Origin: Solen grandis
Lineage: Eukaryota; Mollusca; Bivalvia; Adapedonta; Solenidae
Direction: 5' to 3'
Assembly (NCBI GenBank): GCA_021229015.1
Contig: CM037783.1
Location: forward strand, 24,184,052-24,248,051
DNA length: 64,000 bases
In this document: piece after piece, positions 49,685 to 61,687 of the stretch
How the letters are laid out: every line of letters begins with the position of its first letter
Numbering within the stretch: the stretch's first letter is position 1
Position numbers and translations under genes: made by a program
The notes under the pieces: model-generated
Told to the model about the DNA's origin: nothing
The model's input: the letters and a program-made list of their open reading frames with translations, nothing else
Databases searched by the model: none

Positions 49685-51454
49685 CTCGGAGTGGCAGTTT
49701 CAAAAATTTTTGCATCTTATATACCCTAATATTGGCGGTTTATTTATAATTAAATAAATAAATAAATTCACTGTTTGATTCGTTTTTAACACTTATTTTA
49801 TTCATTTCCATCCCTACTTATCATAAATGAAACAGACCGGGTGTAAAAAAATAAGTATGTTAAATGAGACAATACGAACGCCGAAAATACTGTTGTTTGT
49901 ACATAATTAACTAATTATCTGCAAAGTTGCTATAAATTGACAATATATATGAAAGAACTATGCAAACTGATTATATAATTGCTTTTATTACCAATTATTT
50001 CTTTAATTAGTATGTATATGTGTCAGTATGTGTTTGCAAAGTATCAAACATCTTAAAACTTTTGTTTCCTTAATTAGTCATTTGGATCATTTCGCTATGT
50101 CTTTTTAGTACATATTATTACACACACTTTTGACGCGTGTTAATTACATCTAACCCTGTTCTGGCATGTGTTCACACCTACGGCACGTGTGTGTTTTCAG
50201 AAGGAAGATGTCACCTTTAATATAATCATTACACCTATATACTTTGTACTTTAAACCTATACTTGTTGAATTAATAAAAATTAGCGCACTATTCACGCAA
50301 TTACAAATAAGTACTAAACGATATCCATCACCATTTTGTTTATTAATATAATTTTACTAGGGCGAATGAACCCACATTGTAGGGCGAATGAACCTACATT
50401 GTAGGGCGAACTGACTCGGGCGAAATGACTCGGGCGAAAGTGTACTTGGGGCGAATGAACCCGATACCCGTCAAGTCCCTGTGTTGGAACAATACTGAGG
50501 GTTTGATAAGGTATAGGAAAGGTCTTACCTCGAGCGAAGATAGGCATCTTAACCTTGGCTCCAGAAACAATGCAGTCACTAGATACATACTTGTATCCAT
50601 AAATACAAAATCATTATACCTAGTTTCACAAACTGAAGAAGAGAGGCTAATAAAGAATTGTACACATTTTCAAAGCACACCCATTTTTACATAAAGTTTA
50701 GTATCTTTACAGCCTTGTAGCAGGTGTTTCATCGCTTACAGTTATCTGTCAACATGAACAAGCATGTGTTTCACAAGGCATCTCAAAATGGGATTTTCCT
50801 CAACTCAAAGTATCAACTTCAGATGGACGCATTGTCCTCTGCAATAACATGCTTATAATGACGCCCCAGTGATCCAAAGAAAACAATATGTGAAAAATGA
50901 TTTATATTATTATAACTCATGCCCGTTAAAAACATAGGGACTCGAGTATGATGCTTGCATTTCTTCTTTTGAACAGTCTGAAATTATTCTTGGGTACTTC
51001 CTAGAGCTTGACACGCCAGGTTTTGGGACAGTAGACAGCTAGATTGGATAGATTTATTTCAGATTTGGGCATGCATACATAGTAATATAATTATGATATA
51101 CAAACGTATGTTCGAATATTTAACAAAAGACAAACTTTTAGTTACAAAAATACCTTATACATAAAAAGATAAACACTATGACCTGCATTCCAGCAACAAG
51201 GATAACACAAAAAGGAGTAAATTCTAATTACTATTGTGGTCATTTATGTAGTGGCATGACACAGAGAAGCAAAAATCAACTTTTTTCAAATTAACCGAAT
51301 GTTTTAATTGTTTTATATGGCAAATTAGACTATATCTATACATGTATTTCACATCACAGTGTCACATATTTCCTGCAAAGAATTTATAAAACAGTTACTC
51401 TATATTTATCACAGTTAGTTTAATATCACTGTTTCATTTTTGTGTCACCTACTG

Positions 51455-51535
51455 CAGAGGTGACATATGGATCGCTTTAAGTTTTCTTTCATCTCTGTCC
51501 GTCACGCTTTAGCAGGTGACACATATGACCCAAAG
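51455..51535 (-). repeat. TGTCACCTGC hairpin repeat, copy 3
   Basis: On the minus strand, ATGTGTCACCTGCTAAAGCG then TGACGGACAGAGATG matches copies at 6240 and 43822. GTGTCACCT...AGGTGACAC pairs across the element. Confidence 0.6.
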
Positions 51536-51754
51536 AACGCTCTTGTTTAAGAATTTTTATCACAATATTTAATCACAGTTACTTTGATATAATAGTATCA
51601 CATATTTTAATTCATAGAATTCATATCAAAATATTCTAAAAAATATTTTCAAAAATGGTTCTAAAACTGATTCAGAAGTCGCTACCTTATTAAAACAGCT
51701 GATATTTCAAAGAATTAGTAAGAAAACTAGTATTACGAACTGACAACATATTTT

Positions 51755-51945
51755 TGGTGACTGCAAAAACTGAACCAGTCTCGGTGACTAATGAATTACA
51801 ATGTCTGCCCGCCCCCATTACAGTAGGGTTCAATCCCCTGGTGCAACATTTCAAAGTTGTTAACACTAGTACGTATACATCTCCCTCGTGCTTGGTGATC
51901 AGCATATGAGAGTGGTTCCACGACTGGTTGATTATTATTAATACT
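51755..51945 (+). mobile_element. SINE family 2 fragment
   Basis: A B-box-like GGGTTCAATCCCC is followed by CTCGTGCTTGGTGATCAGCA then TATGAGAGTGGTTCCACGAC and TGGTTG, colinear with the middle of the 54912 copy. The 3' tail is lost. Confidence 0.6.
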
Positions 51946-53159
51946 GATTATGGTAGCATACCTCTTTCACAGCAGGGGAGCCTAATTTAACCTCTTTCAT
52001 GTAGATTCTAGGCAAGTCTACACATTACTGTCGATGGGTCATTAACACAAGCAAACAAACACTTAGTAAAAGATCTACTTCATTCTTTGTATACATTTAA
52101 ATCCTTAGTATGCATCAAAACTAGATGTGATAATCATAACTGTAAATAGATTGTGGTACAGCCACGACAGGCGATACCTCGTATATTATCAGGCAATCCT
52201 TTGGAGTTACCTCCCATCAAGCAGTAGAGAGGAAGGACAAAGGGAGGTCACTGTGGACTTCACAAATTGAAAGCTCATAAGACACAAAATGTATACATAC
52301 AATACTCGTGGAAGAATTAGATCATACAGATGGAAGTAGGAGGACATGTTATAGGTTTCTTAAACACTGAACTAGTAAGACATATGGTGGGTTTCTTAAA
52401 CACTGACGATCTGATTACAAAAAGAAGTGGAATGAATACGTTTTTTTTAATTTTATTTAATTTTTAGCCTTATACTCTCGGACATGGTGTTAAAAAGTGT
52501 GTACATGTCATCATAATCTTCCCGGATGATTTGAGAGAGAGAGAGAGAGAATACGTTAAACTATACTGAAGGTGAATATGACAAATTACATCTCAAAAGA
52601 TTTTTTTAAGTAATGCAAAACATTTGCTTGCTTATTAATATGCAATTACTGAGAGATCTATTAAGATTGTGTTATTATCACCTATATTGGCAGCAACTGA
52701 CCACAAACAGTACGTTTTGTAATATATTCATGAAACATGCTGCTTTAATTATGGTCCCCCTAGTGATGTGTACATAGATCGAGTTTCTGGTCCCCCTAAT
52801 AGCCATCAGGTCCAACCAAAACATACACGTAACCAATATACTTGTCGAACCACGAATATGTAAACCCAAGGGACATATTGACTGGGTAAATGTTGATTAA
52901 TTATGTAGTGACTGAAGTTCTTTTTATTAACTCCTTCTGATATTTTTTCATGAGTTATCTCCCCTTAAAACCAAAACATTCCTCTACGCAAACTCCCCGC
53001 AGCAGTTACTTCCCCCTGTGCACGCAGCGTGACGTAATCACTGTGAGTGTGTTCTCTACGGTGAAGTACAAATTTCACTATTATGTGTCTTTCTACCATG
53101 ACTTGTTCTCAAGATTCTTAAAACTTGAAAAAAAAAACTCTCAGTGAAAATGTTTTAAG

Positions 53160-54000
53160 ATGTCTTTAATGTCACAGGGGCTCGAAGTTGCATGGGACGA
53201 ATCTTTTCTTACTTTAATGGTAACATTAACCACAACCTGACTAAAGTACACGATCTTCCTACGATATGTATGTATATAGGAGATGACTCTAGTCAGATTG
53301 TAATAACTAGAAAAAGGAGGGGAGGACACTGTTTTGAGACTAAATTCGGATTAACGCGTTTATAACAAAATGGACCAGGTTGTGTTTTAAATGCATAAAT
53401 TAAGAAAATCCTTAAACGTGACTGAGGTAGTTTTTCTCTTATAACGATAATATCGTCAAGTTATTGTTCCAAATGAGATTGACAACAGCCGGATAAGGCT
53501 ATTTCGAACTTCTCCGCTGTGAAAATTAAGTTAAGTTTTTATTTGTCAAAACGTAAACGAAACTGACATCTCCCGGGAAAACTTCATAGAGTTACAAAGG
53601 TCCAGAAAAAATATTAACAATTCTATTGACAAGCAGGTACAGGGAAGTCATACCCGGGTACCTGCTTACACAATATTTAGTTTAAATATATTGATATTGA
53701 CCAATTAGCGCTTACATTTTATTCACTGCAAAAGAAACCAGAAGTAGTCAATCCCGGATGCGGGGCATTAAAAACACGTATAAAATAGGAGTAAAACAAC
53801 ACGGGAATCGGTTCGATTCTTTATTTCTTTTCATTTCAAATGCAAATGAACCATTTTACTGATCGATATCTATCGAAAACACGATAGTAAAAAATTAGCC
53901 GAAAATAGTGTCCTCCCTTCCTTTTTTTAATGTTACCATTAAATTCGAAATTCGTCCCATGCAACTTCGAGCCCCTGTGTTTAAAGTGACAAAACTATAT
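53160..54000. mobile_element. Inverted-repeat element A (~840 bp)
   Basis: The left arm 53168-53230 (CACAGGGGCTCGAAGTTGCA then TGGGACGAAT and TTTAATGGTAACATTAA) pairs with 53925-53985. The distal piece AAAAAGGAGGGGAGGACACT (53311-53330) pairs with AGTGTCCTCCCTTCCTTTTT (53908-53927). The left arm is split by about 80 bp of extra sequence. The interior has no frame. This is a MITE or foldback element with an insertion in one arm. Confidence 0.75.
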
Positions 54001-54004
54001 TGTA

Positions 54005-54053
54005 CGCTAGGTAGCCGCGGTGTTTTAAAGATGGCGGACGGTTTATATTGACA
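54005..54053 (+). other. Candidate noncoding first exon or donor
   Basis: A small GC-rich stretch, GTAGCCGCGG then AAAGATGGCGGACGGTTTAT, ends TTGACAAG|GTAAGTGTCG with a perfect 5' splice consensus. The ATG frame stops after six codons (MADGLY). It could be a 5' UTR exon of an unseen plus-strand gene, or the end of element B by chance. Confidence 0.15.
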
Positions 54054-54697
54054 AGGTAAGTGTCGTATAATTTTTGTAAAATTTGCGTAATATTGCGTTT
54101 CCTGCAGCAACGATAACATTTATTTAATAGAAAGAGTATTGTAAGCCAAAGCAACGGCTATCAGTCGTCTTTGATAACCTGCTTTCTGTTACATCTGCAG
54201 AGTATTGAAAAACGAAGCGAGAGATTGAAAGAAAATCGGTGATATTTCCTAAAATATAAAAGGCTTGACCATTGTAACGTATGTTGATTAACTTTTGACA
54301 GCCCTTAATCTCTACTGTTTTTTTTTTTTTTTTTTTTTTTTTTTTTCGCATTTGCCTCCGCTAGTTGTTGCGTACAACACGTCAAATTTAAAAGCTTTGT
54401 AACATCTGATTTGAAGTATATTGTCGAGAAAATATGTGATGCATGCAAGGAGCTGACAAAACTCTATCTATCTACACGCGTACAATGGTCTGACCTTTTA
54501 TTCTTTAGGAAAAATCACCGATTTTCTTTCAATCTCTCGCTTCGTTTTCCAAACTGTCCAAAACAGATGTTACAGACAAACGCTCAGATTCGACAGACGT
54601 TGATTTGGCTCACAATACTCTTTTGATTAATGCTATCGTTGCTTGTAGGAAAGACCATATTACACAAACCTCCAAATAGAATATACAACACTTACCT
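54050..54697. mobile_element. Inverted-repeat element B (~645 bp, arms ~230 bp)
   Basis: The arms pair over most of their length. AGGTAAGTGT...GTAATAT on the left (54052-54094) matches the complement of 54660-54697. Further in, GAGTATTGTAAGCC pairs with GGCTCACAATACTC, 'CTGTTACATCTG' with 'CAGATGTTACAG', and AACGAAGCGAGAGATTGAAA with its complement at 54520-54545. A T run (54318-54346) lies near the centre. No coding capacity. Confidence 0.85.
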
Positions 54698-54911
54698 AGT
54701 CACTGTTTTGTTAAGATGACCTATAGCACACCCTTGAAATTCCCGCTATTTGTTATAATGTGGGTGAAAAAAAAATCAAGAAATTAGAGCTTATCAAGGG
54801 AGTTAATGAAAATGACCAGTTTATTGATTAACAATCGCTCTTTATAGCTGCCAGCGTGAAAAAGTCTGATGCTTTTTTCCTTTTTATGCCAAATTGATAT
54901 TTTCTTTTATC

Positions 54912-55157
54912 GTCACCGGTGGTCGAGTGGTTAGAGCGTCCGTATGTTCGATCACTGGCTGCGACATACCAAAGTCGTAAAAATGGTACTGGTATAGCTC
55001 CCTTGCTTGGCGCTCAGCATATGAGAATAGTTCCAGGACTGGCTGGCCCGGTGTCAGAATAATGCCACACGTCTACGGCTGTGGCAGCACTTTTGATCTA
55101 TCTCATGTAGACAAATGATTAAATACTGTCGGTGGGACGTTAAACCGAGCAAACTTT
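54912..55157 (+). mobile_element. tRNA-derived SINE, family 2, best copy
   Basis: The head CCGGTGGTCGAGTGGTTAGA then GCGTCCG is A-box-like, and GTTCGATCACTG is a degenerate B box. The body contains CTGCGACATACCAAAGTCGT, CTTGCTTGGCGCTCAGCATA, AGTTCCAGGACTGGCTGG, GTGGCAGCAC and the tail AAATACTGTCGGTGGGACGT then TAAAC. Other copies lie at 10795, 11370, 14155 and 51755. Confidence 0.85.
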
Positions 55158-55272
55158 TTTTTTCTTCAAATAATTCATTGGGAATTTTTACTTTCAAATT
55201 TGGAAAAAAATCTTTCTGGCATTGGAAGTATAGCCGAAAATCAGGCTTTAAAAAAACAGCTTAGACCCCCAG

Positions 55273-55305
<33 letters not shown>

Positions 55306-55874
55306 GCACTCCGTAGACCACGTCCAACTGCAGTATCTTAACCCATTGAATAATCGCCAAATAAGAGTATCAATTATAAGTACTAGCGACTGTAGTTTTT
55401 TTTTTTACAGCAGTTGATTGAAATCACGGCCTGTGACTCTATGAAGAAACGAACTTCCGGTATTTCTTTTTCTCTTAATTCCCCCCCCCCCCCCCCCCTC
55501 TCTCTCTCTCTCTCTGATCCATGCAAAAAAAGTATAATGATGAGACTATTCAGAAAAATATCAAATTTTCAAGAAAAGTGCAACTAAAAGTGCAGTGCAT
55601 CACTATGTGGCCCTCGTGCTGAGCCACTGATATGCACATATGTCACAGTGATCTAGACCACTGATATATTGATAACCTGTCCTCACCTTCCCGGCATGTC
55701 GTTGTCAAGAACGCATCTGGTTTTAAATCTGAAACTTTTAAATTTGATGTTGGTTTTGACATATGTCCGTGACAGACCATTCATCTTACAGATTGTATAA
55801 TTTATAGGCATTTGTAAAGTATCTTAGTAAAGTAGCACACTACAAGTGCACGTAGGTGACAATGTTGATAAAAA

Positions 55875-55911
<37 letters not shown>

Positions 55912-57239
55912 AGGGACCAACCTGGGTAATGATTATGTTGATATATGTGCATGCATACTCTCTGTTTCTGTCTGTGTCCGTATGACTGTCGCTTTCTCTC
56001 TTTCTCAAACACTATGCAGATCGACTTACCTCATTATATACATCTATGCATCAAAAACATAATCCATTTTTTTATTGCAAGAGCGATAAACTCTACCAAA
56101 CATTAATAGGTGTATACTGCACTGTTATTTTGTCTTTCATTCTTGAATTGTTAGCTTTCATGTGATCATGTAACTGATCGCGGCTATTGTATCATATTAT
56201 ATGTTTAGACTGTCATTGGTGGCCAATTTATTTGTCATCCAGTGAAAACGCTTCTTTGTGTGTGTGTGTGTGTGTGTGTTTGTTTGTTTGTTTGTTTAGA
56301 AGGGCCGAACTCGACACTTTATCATTTTTCGCTGATAGTCGCCTAATATTTTTCATAATACTGCAACGCGTTCGTAAAATAGTCATCTACTATTTTTTAG
56401 AATGCTATCATAGGGACCAATTATAATACTTGCCACTAAGTATGTTAGTGTATTATCCGTAGCTGTCGCTATCGCTCCCGTCGAAGTTTCTAATTTCTGT
56501 AGAACAGCACAGATAAACACTAACATATACTTTTGATCAAGTCAAATTCAGCTCATCACATCTGCATAACGTCATTACGTAAATTCAGCTCGGCTCTCTG
56601 TCTCGTTGTGATATATTAAACGGCTGTTAAAAATCGGTCAGAGCGGGAAGGACACACGGATGATTTGATGGATGGCCGGCCGACACACACACAGTGTTCT
56701 GCGTAATTACCGAGAATTCAATTAATTAAACCACTTAGCGTCATCCCTGAACGTTGTGCGTGAGAGAATAACAAAAAGGTAGTGTCTCCCGGCACGAGGA
56801 AATACTCCGTGCACTGCCGCGGGTGGAGTTGACGGAAAATGATGTACAGACTGCGCAACTTCATAAACAGGTTTACCTTATTAAGTTTACGTGTAAACCA
56901 TAGAAACTAAAGTGCAAATACTCATTATTTCTTGACTTCCCAGCGACTACAACTCAATCGGAACACCTCGGCAATAAATGCCTGATGATGAAGAATAACG
57001 GAATTACCCGAGACGTCCCGAATGCCCTTGTCTATCCAGCAGAATATGAAAACAGTCCATCTGTTACTCAGACAGTGAGTGAAAACACTTCGTTAATGAC
57101 AAAAACCATTAACCTCTTAACCTTGATCCGTCGTTGCTGATAAAAACAAAGTTATGGGGTTACTTTGGCATTTCTCACCGGTCTGCCTGGGTCACCGTAC
57201 CTACTCTTGTATTGTTTAATTCATTCGTGCTCAGCTAGT
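55158..57239. other. Intergenic with microsatellites
   Basis: No gene is firmly supported. Simple repeats are (AC)n 55273-55303, a C run with (CT)n 55481-55515, (AC)n 55877-55910 and (GT)n with TTTG units 56258-56298. Around 56560-56880 the sequence becomes GC-richer and less repetitive. A short MMYRLRNFINR frame at 56839 ends at a weak possible donor, but no following exon was found. Confidence 0.5.
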
Positions 57240-58127
57240 TTGTATACATACAAACATAGACTTCATGGTATATACACTACTTGTTGTACACCACACGGTA
57301 TACTCTACACCTACATCATACGATGTGTACTATACATTGTTCGTCACACGGTGTACACAACATCACACTACACATTGTAGTACACGGCATATATGCTACA
57401 CTTACGCCACACATTAATGCACTACATACACGCCACACAGTATACGCAACACTAAACTGTGTACACCACGTGGTATACACTACACGTAGTCACACAATAT
57501 ACACTACGCTCACGCCACACAGTATACGCAACACTAAACTGTGTACACCACGTGGTATACACTACACTTAGTCACACAATATACACTACACTCACGCAAC
57601 ACAGTATACGCAACAATACAAAGTGTACGCCACGTGATAGACACTACACGTATGTCACACAATATACACTACACTCACGCAACACAGTATACGCAACAGT
57701 ACACACTACACCCATTACGCTATTCGGTACACACTTCATCGTATCACACTATACGTAAATCACACAATATCCACTACAGCACACAACACGTTATACATGT
57801 ACTGCATGATATCACACTACACCACGCAGCACCATATACTACATCATGCTATATACCCAACACTGCTGAGTAAACACCACACTGCATTATATGCACCACG
57901 TTGCATCACTTGCACTTTATTGTGTATATATCACATTACACAGTATATATACCACTGTACACAAAATATTACGACACTGTACTGAATATACCCTTGTACA
58001 CGATATAAACACCACACTGTACTGAATATACCACTGTACACGATATAAACCACACTGTACTGAATATACCACTGTACACGATACTTACACCACACTGTAC
58101 TGAAAGTACCACTATAAAACACCAACT

Positions 58128-58193
<66 letters not shown>

Positions 58194-58200
58194 GCACTAT
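57240..58200. repeat. Complex TACAC-rich satellite block
   Basis: Three layers are visible. An 81-83 bp unit with CGCCACACAGTATACGCAAC at 57431, 57512, 57595 and 57678. A 48-50 bp unit (CACTGTACTGAATATACCAC then TGTACACGATATAAAC) repeated four times at about 57970-58115. A pure (AT)n tract at about 58128-58190. All long frames here (MYTTWYTLH-type) come from the repeat and are not genes. Confidence 0.9.
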
Positions 58201-60486
58201 ACTGAATATACACAATACTTCACGTTAATACAAATCACTACACTGTAAATACACTGTAAATGTTTGTATATATAACTAAGACTGAGGAAGTGAATGAAAT
58301 GGAAACTGGAAATATTTGGTAAGACTTCAGATATCAATCCTAGGTAGTTGACTCCATACAGTGGGCACGTCTTTATCTTGTGGGAGGTTTTGCACCCTGG
58401 GGCACTGGTGACCTTCAGTGACCACAAACCTTCATGTCTTTATTACTAAACAGACATGAAATGTCCTTGAAATAATTATTTCAACCGCAAAAACGTATGA
58501 GTGAATGTATCATGTGCGTATGCGTGTGATAGATTTTTTTTTCGCATTTCAATTACCAGGTAATTTTCGAACAGTCCTGTTAATAACCACAAAAAGTCCC
58601 ACCAGGTAATGTATAATTCAAATGAACAGTAAAGATGAACAACTGTAATAAAGGTTTGACTTTGTTTTATTCATAAATATAATAATTGTATGTTATTTTG
58701 TTATACACATGTATGTGAAAACTAACCGTACAAGATTTAGGGAATGCATTTGTTTAGGTACATCAATATTGATTTCGTCATAAACAAACCTATTATCTGT
58801 ATATTAAAAGAGAGGAAACCTAGGAAAAACATTACCAGGAAATACGCAACATATACCTTAGAGCAAACTATTCGGATAAATCATTTAAGGGTCGAAATGA
58901 CTGAAACAGTACAGCGCGTACTTCAATATCCCAGATTGATGAGAAAGGAATGAAACGTGTGCTCTATGTCTCGATTAAAAAGTTCCATCATTCAGTTCTA
59001 TATTTCTCTAGTATATATATATATAGCACTACATTTCATGTAGTTAGTTAGCCAAGTCATTTATAAGATCGACGAATATATCGAGTCTAACAAAAACCAT
59101 CGTCAGACACCATCGGTCAATTAGTTCCGTTAACACCGTGGGGTTCGACGTTTTACACGTTTAGCACGAACATATTTAAACCAATCAAAACGACGTTTAC
59201 ATTTTGGATACTCTCCAACGCCAAGCAGGTCAAGGTTGTCCTGCATCCGATTGGCTTCCGATCTTAATGACGGAGTGGTAGTGAAAGAAAATGTTTGGAA
59301 AATGTTTGGAGAGAGGCGAAATCAGCAGCACAAAAACATGATCAAACCGTATTCATAGTTTCGTATCCACGCGAAAATCCCCAACATAACTTGCTCGAAG
59401 AAATGGATGAGAAATGGACATCATCAGACTGGAAATTCTACTTACTGAACGGCTGCAACATTTGCATAATTGACCACAGACAAATGACAAAAACTCCTGT
59501 ACATCATTTGTCATTACGAGACACTGCAATGCGTTGGTACGTGCAAACTCAATATATTTTTTATGCCCTACATGCAGTTGAAACGCCCCACTTTGTACCA
59601 GTATATTTGCATGTGATTGCAGTTTTTTTTTGTTTCGGTCTTGCATGAATACATTCACCCGACCCACTCTGTCATAATTAAATGCGCACTGTAATTTGTT
59701 TTGTTTACTATTTACGATCTCAATAAATCCTCGTCGTTCATGTGAACCCCCCTCCCCTCCCCCCCACCACTGAAAGGTATGCATTATTTCGTTATTTAAA
59801 CAATTACTCGCGTGAAGATTTGTTTAATTTTACACCTTGATTTATTCAGCCATTTTTCTACCCATAATGCCATAAACATCCTTGTTCATATCGATCAGGA
59901 AGTTGTAGAAATTGGATGGGATGTTTGTCTAAGAGTCTTTGATGTGTTTTGATAGATTCTTGAACAAATGAGTAAACACTAAAAAATAAAGACATATCCT
60001 GTCAAAACATTACTGAAAACAGCAGCACAGCACTTTAATTTCCATTTACGAAGATGGAGAGTCATACAAGATTTCTTTATAAGGCACTTTCACATCGACT
60101 TTTTATTTTTTGAAATGACAAGTATGGGACACCATAGATACCGCCTTGATTCACCTGTGTAACGTCATCTGACGTGACTTACGGTGCATATTTGTAAAAT
60201 ATGCAAATGATTCTAAGCGAAATCCATGATGTAACGCAAATGTACAAGTTAAATCCTTAATCGCATCATTGTTTGTTTTTTTAGATTACAATTTATTTAT
60301 TTTTTTCCTTTCGTTATCTGCAGGTCTAATATTTTTAGTCCAGTTTTCAATGCAATCGTTGCGTGTATTTCATTTTCATTTTTACAAACGGTTAAAGAAG
60401 ATACTTTGCGTAAACACGCACGTGCGCCAGCCTTGTCACGCGTCTGTATTTGAGAAATAATATGAAATGCATATTTTATACAGTTC
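58201..60486. other. Intergenic, no gene supported
   Basis: The longest frame (59295-59648, plus) has no recognisable domain, no splice context and an overlapping antisense frame of similar size. Otherwise AT-rich spacer. Confidence 0.45.
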
Positions 60487-60577
60487 CAATCTGAATAAAA
60501 TCAGCTCCTTAATGACGCTACGTAAACTACGATGTAGCTTAGTGAAGTGACGCTAGGGGCTGATTTTAATCAGATTG
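60487..60577. repeat. 91-bp hairpin element
   Basis: CAATCTGAATAAAATCAGCT at the left pairs with GGCTGATTTTAATCAGATTG at the right, with ATGACGCTACGT and AAGTGACGCTAG inside. A minimal MITE-like palindrome. Confidence 0.8.
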
Positions 60578-60952
60578 ATACAGTTCACTCTAGAAATTGA
60601 ATGTCCCTTCCTGTTCTAAACGATGGTGTAGAGGATATAGGTATATTACATTGTAAGATTACATTTAATCATACATGTATTAAGGTATTCCATCCATAAT
60701 TTAATTAATTTTATAGTAAATTCAGTTCTTTATAGACTTTGAGCAAAGTGTTCTTTCATCCACAGTTAAGTCAATGGATGCTCGCACCTTAATTCACTGA
60801 AGTCTTTTTTAAGCATCTGAAGGAACATGGTTATAATTTAATGATGGGTGGGTTACCTAAAGCGAGACAACAAATACAATAAATGTATCATGTTGTCTAA
60901 AATACAATAAATAAATAAATTTGACTTAAAATGAAATAACAACACATAAATA

Positions 60953-61686
60953 TGTAACCGGTGCTTTTCTTCATATTTCATCGCGCAAATTCTCGGCTAT
61001 ATCCGGCCGTGCTCGGATGTTTCGTAGATAATAAACCAGCGTCGGAAACCCACGAGCGCTCAATCCTTTATTCTATACATCGCTCGTGGAATCATTAAAT
61101 GAGTATTAACTATGTACACTGTTTCTTGATATCCTTCATTTATTAACTATGACATCTAGAATGATGGAGATCTGAAACATATGCATACGTTAAGGTAAGT
61201 GATGGGATTGAACAATAATATGCATACGAAAAGGTAAGTGATGGGATCGAACAATAATCATTGATATACATTCAGCTTATGCATTAATACAGATTAGATG
61301 TAGATAGGATGGAAAACTTAAAAAAAAACTACCAATATGATTATTGACAGAGTTTGCATTACAAATGATGTAACAAGGAAAGGGGAGCTAACTTTATGAT
61401 GTCCAAATAATACATCAGGGTAAAAGGGAAGTGGCTGATAATGTATATTCCTCTATCCCCTCCTGAGTCATTTGTGAATCCCTGTGAACAATGGCTGGTA
61501 GAATATAAGTCCTTCGTAATGCAGTTAATCTGCCATTGATTATAATGTTCATTACACTAGTAACCAGTAATACAGATATAGAACAAGTTCAATTGCTACT
61601 TGCAACTTACTTATTGGTCAACATAAAAAAAAATTCACTCACTTATTTAGATTTTATCAATATTAACACAACAAATTTAAGGAACA
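60953..61686 (-). mobile_element. 3' LTR of a Ty3/Gypsy element (tentative ends)
   Basis: Read on the minus strand it would begin TGTTCCTTAA directly after the pol stop and end CCGGTTACA, giving TG...CA termini. It contains a 39-bp direct duplication (61181-61219 and 61220-61258, a U3-like feature) and an AATAAA at 61072-61067 (minus strand) placed in the loop of a 9-bp stem (CCACGAGCG/CGCTCGTGG, 61051-61090). The partner LTR lies outside the window, so the ends and target duplication cannot be confirmed. No clear polypurine tract was seen. Confidence 0.55.
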
Positions 61687-61687
61687 C

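Larger units (their letters stand above)
47873..50477 (-). mobile_element. MULE-type DNA transposon with 9-bp target duplication
   Basis: A perfect 9-bp direct repeat, CGTCAAGTC, lies at 47873-47881 and 50469-50477. Between them (47882-50468, 2587 bp) the ends are inverted: left GGGTCTTTTCGCCCCAATTC, right complement GGGTTCATTCGCCCCAAGTA. Each end is followed by a cluster of subterminal CTTTCGCCCTA-type repeats (left 47893-47985, right 50360-50455). Target duplications of about 9 bp are typical of Mutator-like elements. The element contains minus-strand exons of a PHD/FLYWCH/transposase-derived gene but no full transposase, so it is non-autonomous or decayed. Confidence 0.85.
50478..53149. 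other. Intergenic, scattered repeat fragments
   Basis: No gene is supported. Contents are a TGTCACCTGC hairpin repeat (51455-51535), a SINE family 2 fragment (51755-51945) and a short (GA)n at 52531-52548. Confidence 0.5.

Noticed and set aside
57281..57873. Several frames of about 100 aa rich in Thr, Tyr and His
   Set aside because: Produced by the TACAC satellite. All frames stay open because the repeat lacks stops.
59295..59784. 117-aa plus frame and 143-aa minus frame
   Set aside because: No recognisable domain, no introns or neighbours, and antisense overlap. Left as unsupported.
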